Of a stretch of 64,000 bases of DNA, positions 57,501-64,000 are shown in pieces. Source of the DNA: Dromiciops gliroides. Taxonomy: Eukaryota > Chordata > Mammalia > Microbiotheria > Microbiotheriidae. The first letter of the stretch is position 1; each line of letters opens with the position of its first letter. Position numbers and translations under genes: made by a program. The stretch lies in NCBI RefSeq assembly GCF_019393635.1, contig NC_057861.1, positions 77,259,327 to 77,323,326 on the forward strand. The letters run 5' to 3'. The notes beneath the pieces were generated by a model. It saw nothing but the letters and a program-made list of their open reading frames with translations, was not told where the DNA came from and ran no database searches.

Positions 57501-58233
57501 TAATGAACGAGGAGGTGACCAACAGCAGGGAAGGCTGTAGTGTGCAGGCCTGCCAAACCCCTGGAACCCTCCAGACCCCCACCCTCATTCACAGAGGGAA
57601 AAAGGCCCTCTCCTTTGGGACTCACTTCTCCCTTTCCCGGGCATTCTTGTACAGCTTTACTTCCTGCAAGAGAGAAGAGAGAGCCTTTCTCAGGTTCGGT
57701 GTGTGCGAGGGGCAAGCCCAGGGCCCCATCAACCAGGCCTTCGGGGAAATAAGAGAATCGAAGGAGATAAGAGGAATCGCTCTCAGGCTTTTTCATCTCT
57801 TCCTCCCAAAAGAAGGGGATGATGGCACAGGGGAGAAGAGGAAGGGGAAGGCCGGAGTCCCACTCACTCACCTCGTACAGCTCCGGCTTATTCCCAGGGG
57901 CTGAAAACAAAGAAACAGACACTAGATCCGATCCAGCGCGGAGCAGGTGCCGGGTCTTCCCCGCGCTCAGGAGGCAGGTGCTCCTTAAATACATTAATAC
58001 CAGCCTCGGGTTCGTAGTCCTTCGTAGCCTTCCCTCCAGCTTCGGGGCCGACCCCCCGCCCCCTCCTTAGGCCTGGGCTCCTGGCGCCCCCTGCAGGGAG
58101 TGCCCGTGCTTTCTTCCTATTCCCCCCAGCCTTTCTCGGAGGGCTCCCCGGCCAGTCCCTGGCGTTAGAGGGGCAAGGCGGGGAGGGGACACTCACCTCC
58201 CATCCCGGGGGTGGCTGGGATCCCGTGAAACAT
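48535..58233 (-). CDS. VPS28: VPS28, ESCRT-I subunit, 9 coding exons, complete
   Basis: Core subunit of ESCRT-I, which sorts ubiquitinated cargo into multivesicular endosomes and also acts in cytokinetic abscission and virus budding. Coding exons in gene order: 58197-58233, 57872-57900, 57626-57663, 57081-57170, 55436-55541, 55191-55292, 49206-49259, 48860-48951, 48535-48652. The sum is 666 nt, giving 221 residues, the same length as human. Every junction is GT-AG and in phase. The protein begins [20 protein letters not shown]. The N-terminal core (about residues 1-120), known to bind TSG101 and VPS37, is followed by the C-terminal four-helix domain (about 122-221), which recruits ESCRT-II, ending NAFNRFLHA. 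It is nearly identical to human, with conservative changes only. The 5.9-kb intron between 49260 and 55190 has grown by SINE insertion. The ATG lies just inside a CpG-rich promoter. Its neighbours are SLC39A4 and TONSL on the same strand, but nothing suggests shared function. Confidence 0.98.
49350..49506 (-). repeat. SINE in VPS28 intron
   Basis: Complete, TSD cttccctaatat. Confidence 0.93.
49558..49716 (+). repeat. SINE stack, copy 1
   Basis: First of four head-to-tail SINEs. Subtype GGATAAAGCACTGGCCTTGG with CTCATTGCCTC end; preceded by aaaagtacattt. Confidence 0.94.
49728..49880 (+). repeat. SINE stack, copy 2
   Basis: Subtype GGATAGAGCACAGGCCC with CCAACTGCCTCACC end; flanked by aaaagtacact and aaaagtacatt. 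Confidence 0.94.
49892..50056 (+). repeat. SINE stack, copy 3
   Basis: Subtype AGATGGCACAGTGGTTAAAG with CCCATTGCCTGC end; flanked by aaaagtacatt. Confidence 0.94.
50070..50238 (+). repeat. SINE stack, copy 4
   Basis: Same subtype as copy 3 but not identical; followed by the fifth aaaagtacattt. Confidence 0.94.
50250..52454. other. VPS28 large intron, old repeats
   Basis: MIR/CORE-type SINEs at about 51070-51235 and 51560-51770 (reverse); otherwise unrecognised. Confidence 0.5.
52455..52603 (-). repeat. SINE in VPS28 intron
   Basis: Complete, TSD ttctatactatttt. Confidence 0.93.
52988..53139 (+). repeat. SINE in VPS28 intron
   Basis: Complete, TSD agaatgaagta. Confidence 0.93.
53140..54023. 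other. VPS28 intron, unrecognised
   Basis: CT-rich, no gene. Open frames here are short and carry no domain. Confidence 0.4.
54024..54177 (-). repeat. SINE in VPS28 intron
   Basis: Complete reverse copy with T14. Confidence 0.92.
54519..54832 (-). repeat. SINE within a SINE
   Basis: An outer reverse SINE is split at its CAGCTAGTAAGTGTT by an inner reverse SINE (about 54586-54738). The 15 bases cagctagtaagtgtt are duplicated as its TSD. Confidence 0.92.
55770..56580. repeat. Cluster of MIR-type remnants in VPS28 intron
   Basis: Reverse (55770-55950) and forward (56000-56240, 56400-56580) old SINE pieces with ...CTCATCTATAATATGGGATC and TGGCCAGGCCCTTTCTGGG motifs. Confidence 0.6.
56591..56750 (+). 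repeat. SINE in VPS28 intron
   Basis: Complete, TSD gaattctatgaatc. Confidence 0.93.
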
Positions 58234-58620
58234 GCTCGACGTCGGCTCCCGGGCCCTCGTCTGCGGTCACGAAGCTGAAACCGGGCGGGGCGGGGCGGGG
58301 GAGACCTGCGACTGCCGCCAGGCCTTCCCTTCGGAGAGAGCTTAGGGGCGGCCGAGACCCTAGTTCCCGGGGCCCGCCTCGGGGAGGGGGGGGGGCTGTC
58401 GGTCTCCCGCTGGGATCTATTCCCGATATCCGGCGATCGGTTTTCCCAGGGCTGCTCGATCTTTCGATCCAATATGGCGCCACCCCGGGATCTCTAAGAC
58501 GATCGATATTTCGGCGCTCGTCCGCGTACGCAGGGTATCCTGCGCTTGCGCAGATCCTTGAGCCGCTGGGGCAAGAAAAGCCTCGCAAGCCCCGCCCCAC
58601 GAACAGATCTGCGGTATCCT
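58140..58620 (-). promoter_or_regulatory. VPS28 CpG-rich promoter and 5' UTR
   Basis: A G+C- and CpG-rich block surrounds the VPS28 start codon, in contrast to the AT-richer flanks. It contains a GC-box run (GGGCGGGGCGGGGCGGGG, about 58283-58300), a YY1/E2F-like site (GGCGCCATATT on the minus strand, about 58472-58482) and an NRF1-like palindrome TGCGCTTGCGCA (58541-58552). There is no TATA box. This is the usual layout of a housekeeping promoter. A CTTTCAG-like acceptor at about 58275 leaves open a separate non-coding first exon. Start sites are inferred, not seen. Confidence 0.7.
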
Positions 58621-59814
58621 GGGCTTAATTTAGTACAGCAACCTGAGTAAGGGTCCTAAATCTGGGACTAGGCTGGCAGAGACCAGTGGCGTTAACAGCT
58701 CTCTGGAGTCCATTGTTTTTGTTTCCAAGCACGGATCTGAGTGAACCCAGGTCCTGTAACTGGCTTTCCATCTCCCCATTAATTCTGGTCTAATTCTACA
58801 GGGCAGGGCGTTAGTTTCCTCCATAATACTCCATCCCTGGCCCCGACCGTCACGCCCACAGTAAATGAAACAGGAAAGCCGGCCTTTTTATTGATTCAGA
58901 GTAAACCGAGACTAGGGGCAAATGTCTTCCAGCACTATTTTTAATCTCTTCAAAACCATTTCAAAAGAGAAACATGAGCCGAATAACAGCTGTCTTTCTG
59001 TGGAGTCAGGGAATGCAAGTTTAACTTTGGTCGAGGAGATAAATGGTGCAGAAAACAAGAGAAAGGTGAAGATACGGTTTTGTTGTTATATCTTAATGGT
59101 TATTGTGTGATGAAACATAAGGAGTCATCTGTGAAGAGCTGGAGACTGAAGTGAATACGGTGAGAAGATGAAGAGAACTCTTCTTTATTCAATTTTTGGA
59201 ATCTTTCTTGTGCAAAGAGGATTCTTGCCCAAAGCCTGGCAACTGTGTTCTCAGAAGTTGTCATACCTGGTTTCTATGAGGGCTGAGGTGACTGTTGATT
59301 TTTATAACTAAAATATGTAAACAACTGTCTTATTAATTTCATTGTTAGCAAATAACATTGTAACTAATATTTACTAAAACCTAGATCAAGGAATTTGATA
59401 TATAAAGAAATTAGTACCCACTAGTGAGAAAGGTTTCTCAAGTGTATTAAAGATTTGGTGAACTGGGGTGGACTCTGGGGTTAAATGGATTGAGATGTTG
59501 AAATTTTATTATTGAGAAAATATACAAACCACTGAATTACCCTAGAGCCCAGAATGGGATTAAATATGGGAATAAGTCAAGCAGCAGGCTCTTGAACGGC
59601 CATTTCCCTAATCCTATAAACTGCTTGGGCAATTTAAATTTTCCTATCCCTCTCCTAGGTGACCAGAGATTTGGGTCCTAGAAATACAACAGTTCCCCAA
59701 CGGGCCTTCACTGTGGCTCCTTCAAACAAGGCAGTGAGGTGGGGAAAGGAAATGAACAGCTGAAACAGGGATCAGCATGGGGGTGATGTAGATAAATAAA
59801 ACAAGAAGCAGTGA
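58621..59814. other. Spacer between VPS28 promoter and TONSL 3' end
   Basis: No recognised gene or repeat. A second minus-strand AATAAA near 58890 could be a distal TONSL end. A 62-codon open frame at 58922-59110 has no recognisable domain. Confidence 0.4.
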
Positions 59815-59820
59815 TTTATT
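59815..59820 (-). terminator. Polyadenylation signal of TONSL (AATAAA)
   Basis: AATAAA on the minus strand about 95 nt after the TONSL stop codon. The position suits the 3' end of a short 3' UTR. No transcript evidence is available here. Confidence 0.65.
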
Positions 59821-59915
59821 GAGGATTTTAAAAGTCTAAAGCCATGGGAGGCTTATTGGATCTGGTACGGTACATAAATGGAAGTAGAGGAAAGAAAAAG
59901 AAGGGATGCTGCTGC

Positions 59916-60109
59916 TCAATGGCATCCAAAGAAAAGTTTGTGGTGGTGGGTAAGTACGAAGGAGGCAGGACTCCGCTTTCGAGCTAACTGCTGGCCTAGG
60001 TCCTGCTGGTCAGCAAGTTTCAGTTTGCTGGAGCACAGCTGTAACTCCCGAAGGTGTGAGATGATTTTCCCCCATGTGCAGCTACCCAAGGGCCCTTCAA
60101 TGGCACATC
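59916..60109 (-). CDS. TONSL: TONSL last coding exon (partial gene)
   Basis: TONSL, with MMS22L, reads unmethylated H4K20 on new chromatin and promotes RAD51 loading at stalled forks. Only its C-terminal exon is recognised. After an acceptor (TTCTTTATAG) the exon begins in phase 1 and encodes 63 residues plus TGA. It starts CAIEGPLGSCTWGKI and continues LRELQLCS, matching the end of the human leucine-rich-repeat domain (CAVQGPLG..., LRELQLCSRR...), and it ends HKLFFGCH where human ends SKLFFRRL. It lies upstream of VPS28 on the same strand, as in human. The preceding exons were not found in 60.1-64.0 kb and should lie to the right, beyond the repeats or the window edge. Confidence 0.93.
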
Positions 60110-61612
60110 CTATAAAGAAGGAAAGATACAGGAAAGGTGTTGTGTAGAGTAAATCCAAGACGCTAACATGTATGAGTCTATAGAATAAGAAGTCCAGGTA
60201 CCATATGATTAAACAGAAATAGAAGTTCATAATATTGTTTCCCATGGCCCCAGTGTTCCCTGTATTCTATAAAATGACCACACAGCTGAAGAGCTGAAAA
60301 GGAACTTGGGAGTCATTTAGTTTAACCCTCTCATTTCATAGATGAGGAAACAGGTCCAGACATCCTCCTTGCTCTAAATCCTATGATATTCTGTGACCTA
60401 TGGCATTTAACCTGTTTCCTCAACTGTGAAGTGAGGGTATCATCTCCATCTGCTCTGTACCCAAAAGGAGGGGTGGGAGGACGAAGTGACCATATGAATC
60501 ACTCTAGAAATGTAAATGACTGCTATTAGCTCTGGTAATGGACTCAGGTGGTTAAAGCTCAGTGTTAATGAGGCCAATGAAGGATTTCCCCAGAGAGCAG
60601 TTAGCTTTGAGGAAAAGCAGCAGAAAAAGCAGTGAAAGGAGCACTGGACTTGAATCAAGAGACTCTTGGGTTTGAGTTCCACATCATGTGCCTGCTTAAC
60701 CTCCAAAAGCCTGTTATTTCATCAGAAACACTGGGATACTACTACGTGCATTGCCTACCTCATAGCCCTCTGGTGGGGGAAAGTGTTTCTAACTGTAAAA
60801 TGTTAATACCCCTGGCCAGGGTCCTGGGCACTAGACCTTTGCCAATGATCTCACAGATGCCCTTGTTCATGGGGAAGAGAGAGAATGCACATAGATGGCT
60901 CAAAGTCAAGACCATCTCTGTGTCTGGAAAGAAAAGCAGGTATCTTAGTTGGAGTGGTTTAAACCAACACCTATTAGTCCTGCTAAGGAAGGAGTGGATG
61001 CTGAATACCACTGCGAGTCAGTTTCCTAAGAAAGCCCAGAGTAGAGAGGCTAATAAATATTAGTTAAAAAAACTAAAACAAAAAGCAGGGCTGGCCTTCT
61101 TTACAGCATGGAGTTTAGAAGATCATATTAGACTTGGAAGGGCCCTTAGAGGACATCTAGTCCAACCCTGTCATTTTACAGATGAGTAAACTGAGGTCCA
61201 GAGGTTAAATGATTTGCCCAAGGGTCACACATTGTAAATATATCCAATGCAATATCTAGTCCCCATTGCAATGTGAAGGGGTGCCTAGAAAGTCCACTGA
61301 CCTAAAGATTAATGCCTTTGTATTAATAGAGAGAAATTGAAAGTTTAGAAGTGCTCTCCTTCCAATATTCCTGAAAGGTATCTAGTGCAAGGATTATGAT
61401 CCCTGCTTCACAAATGAGGACACTGAATGAGAAAGGGGCTTTAACTAATAACTGGTAGATCCAGAACTCTAACCCAGAAAAAAAGTTCTTATTTCAACTT
61501 GTGCTTTTTCCACTACATCACATCATCTAAAGCACTGGATGTGTCTGGCTAAAATACAAATTGGGCTGAAATAATAGCCACCAAATTCGTCATTAAAACA
61601 AAATACAAGGTA
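60110..61612. other. TONSL last intron or flank, MIR-rich
   Basis: MIR-type pieces at about 60260-60370, 60380-60540, 60600-60740 and 61085-61260. No further TONSL exon could be supported. Confidence 0.5.
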
Positions 61613-61768
61613 GGGGGGCAGCTAGGGGGTGTAGTGGATAAACCACCGCCCTGATTCAGGAGTAACCTGAGTTCAAATCCAGCCTCAGATGCTTGACACT
61701 TACTAGCTCTGTGACCCTGGGCAAGTCACTTAACCCTCATTGCGTCACAAAACAAACAAACAAAAATA
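61613..61768 (+). repeat. SINE, diverged
   Basis: Forward copy with several changes (GGGGGTGTAGTGG head); first of a pair sharing an aaatacaa target. Confidence 0.88.
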
Positions 61769-61960
61769 CAGGGGGGGCAACTGGGGTGGTGCAGTGGATA
61801 AAGCACCGGCCCTGGATTCAGGAAGACCTGAGTTCAAATCTGGCCTCAGACACTTGACACTTACTAGCTGTGTCACCTTGGGCAAGTCACTTAACCCTCA
61901 TTGCCCTGCCCAAAACAAAAACACAACCAAAAAAAAAAACCCAAAACCCAACCCAACCCA
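61769..61960 (+). repeat. SINE
   Basis: Forward copy with an A/C-rich tail; second of the pair. Confidence 0.9.
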
Positions 61961-62492
61961 ACCACAAATACAAATGAATCTACTTGAGAGAGCCACTTTG
62001 ATATAAATTGTGCGTTGAGTGAGCTATCAGGGGAGGGAGAATCCAAGTCAGGAGGATTATCCAAAATGGAGAGACTGGGGTGAGGGCCTGGGAAAAAGAG
62101 AAGCCTAAGCAGCCAAGGGACCATATGAGCAGCACCCCAGTGGGGGCAGTGCTACAGAAAGAGACATTACAATTTTTCAAAGAACTGAAAGCTCAGCAAG
62201 CAAGGCCTGCTTTGGACAGAACATGTGTGGTGAAAGGACTAAAAGCCTACTTATTGGCTCTGCATGGCAGTTGGTATTTCTGTTACTTCAGGGGTAACAT
62301 GAATTTCCTACTCTATTTGGATTCATAGTATAGTAGTAGACCAGAAAGAACAAGGTCAGAAAAACATGATGCAAATATCTTCTCAGAATCTACATCAATT
62401 GTCCACTCAAAGAAAGACTCTACATAGACTTTAGGAATCATCTGCTGGTTGGATGGGGAAGTTAGAGAAACACACAGGTAAGGTGTGTTTTC

Positions 62493-62658
62493 TTTTTTTG
62501 TTTTGTTTTTTTTTTTTTTTTTGGTGAGGCAGTTGGGGTTAAGTGACTTGCCCAGGGTCACACAGCTAGTAAGTGTCAAGTGTCTGAGGCTGGATTTGAA
62601 CTCAGGTCCTCCTGAATCCAGGGCCAGTGCTCTATCCACTGCGCCACCTAGCTGCCCC
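62493..62658 (-). repeat. SINE (WSINE1-like)
   Basis: Complete reverse copy, TSD aaggtgtgttttc. Confidence 0.94.
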
Positions 62659-63875
62659 AAGGTGTGTTTTCAAAAGCAGCTGAAGAGGTCTACCACAGGA
62701 AGGCAACAGGGAAACAAAGGAAGCAAGACCAAAGGAAGAAAGCTTTGCAGAGGTCAACAAGTACAAATTCCGAGGAAAAAACCTTCAGTGGTTTTGTGGA
62801 AGCCCAGATTGTAGAAAGCAGCTAAAGAGTGGAAACAGTCGTATCAGCAAGGCAAAGGAAAATTAAACTTCACATGATTCAGCACCTATTATGTGCAAGG
62901 TTCAGCTTTTATTTCTATTATAAAGGATGAAGGTAATAGAACAGATGGGAGTGTTGTATGCACTTATCATTCTTGCAGCAAGCACATTACTTAACTCACC
63001 ACCTGATCACACCAAGCTCTGCATTAAGTCCCATCACCAGTAAAATAGAAATTCCTAGAGGCCAGAACAAAGCCCAGTTGTTGGGGTTTTTTTTCTGCCA
63101 CTGAATAGCCAAGAATGGGGCTGAGTAGGTGTTAAATTCTTTCTACTAAATTGAAATTGAACTTTGTACTTATAGCTTGACTGGGAGAAAATTTTGGAAA
63201 GGTCGGCCCTATCCTGCTAATTTCACCTCCATATTTTTCACTCTCCAGCCTATGCCCATAGACAATTCCTTAGAATAGCCTCCTACATTCCTCTCTTCTT
63301 CTAGCTCCTGGTTCAAACATAAGCAGATCTAATCCTATCACCCCTCTGCTCAGAAATCTCTAGTGCTCAAGCTGTTCCTCTTCCAGAATGTCCTCCTCCT
63401 ACCTCTCCATCTGTTAAACCATCTCAAATGCCACTTCCTCCAGGAAGCTTTTCCTGGTCCTCCTTAATAACAACTGTTCTTTTGGGGTTGCACATACCAT
63501 ATTATTTGTACCTTTCTAATGCTTCTTTCACAATGTTGTCTGTTATCTATGCTTGTCTCATTCCTCTACTAGGCTACATTTTATACTTCCAGCATTAGCA
63601 CAATGCTTTTCGAGCACAAGACATGTGCTCTGTGTGTATGTGTATGTGTGTCTTTCAATGAAGGCTGAATAAAACCCCATTTAGAACACTATTTAGTCAA
63701 TGCTCAAAGGGGAGAGGTGCATGCTAGTGGTACTCACAATGAAGATGCTAAGGACTAACTCTCCCCTCACATAATCTCAGAGGTGGAAGGGTTTTCTGAG
63801 GTCATCTAAGTGAATGAATCCTGGGACAGTAATCCCTCTCAAATATATCTGCAGGTTTGTCACCCAATCTTGCTC
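62659..63875 (+). other. No gene; L2-like tail
   Basis: An L2-type 3' end runs from about 63221 to 63660 (CACTTCCTCCAGGAAGCTTTTCC). No coding sequence was recognised. Confidence 0.45.
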
Positions 63876-64000
63876 ATTTTTTTGTTTTTGTTTTTTTGTT
63901 GCAGGGCAATGGGGGTTAAGTGACTTTCCCCAGGTCACACATCTAGTAAGTGTCAAGTGTCCTGAGGCCGGATTTGAACTCAGGTACTCCTGAATCCAGG
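63876..64000 (-). repeat. SINE, cut by the window end
   Basis: Reverse copy; the head lies beyond the window. Confidence 0.92.

Noticed and set aside
57437-57994. 185-codon minus-strand frame over VPS28
   Set aside because: It runs through a VPS28 exon and adjoining introns; the exon structure with GT-AG sites explains the coding part.
60440-60706. LRR-like SLASLTLSFNHLS frame near the TONSL exon, considered as a penultimate TONSL exon
   Set aside because: It overlaps MIR-type sequence, lacks a convincing acceptor and donor, and does not follow human TONSL beyond a few residues.

Overview
The window is from a marsupial nuclear genome, probably an Australidelphian one. About sixty copies of one tRNA-derived SINE (head GGGGCAGCTAGGTGGCGCAG, A-box-like and B-box-like segments, poly(A) tail, resembling the marsupial WSINE1 type) are scattered on both strands, many with intact target-site duplications (TSDs). 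They sit among L1/HAL1-type LINEs, MIR/CORE-type SINEs, L2 tails and solo LTRs. Intron-rich host genes with GT-AG junctions confirm a vertebrate chromosome. The species cannot be named from sequence alone.

Three host genes are recognisable, all on the minus strand, in the same order and orientation as on human 8q24.3. SLC39A4 (zinc importer ZIP4) lies at 24005-34751 with all 12 coding exons found and open (653 codons plus stop). VPS28 (ESCRT-I subunit) lies at 48535-58233 with 9 coding exons (221 codons plus stop), below a CpG-rich promoter at about 58.2-58.6 kb. The last exon of TONSL (replication-fork repair) lies at 59916-60109, with a polyadenylation signal at 59815-59820. CPSF1, which flanks SLC39A4 on the other side in human, was not found in the left 24 kb.

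By region: 1-4.35 kb is a broken gammaretrovirus-like fossil on the minus strand (RNase H and integrase), directly followed by an intronless piece of host OTUD3 containing the OTU protease domain. 4.4-24 kb is layered transposon sequence: solo LTRs, a near full-length ORF1-only LINE (HAL1-like) inserted into an LTR, and many SINEs. 24-34.8 kb is SLC39A4 with SINEs and two solo LTRs in its introns. 34.8-48.5 kb is intergenic, with two more LTRs of the same family, a hAT MITE and an old internally deleted LINE. 48.5-58.6 kb is VPS28, whose largest intron holds four SINEs inserted one after another at one target. 58.6-64 kb is the VPS28/TONSL spacer, the TONSL tail and more repeats.

The three genes have unrelated jobs (zinc uptake, endosomal sorting, fork repair) and share only a syntenic neighbourhood. 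The most unusual structures are the retrovirus-OTUD3 junction, a 37-bp patch shared by an LTR and SLC39A4 intron 1, the four-fold SINE stack, and two SINEs with the same transduced 3' tail.
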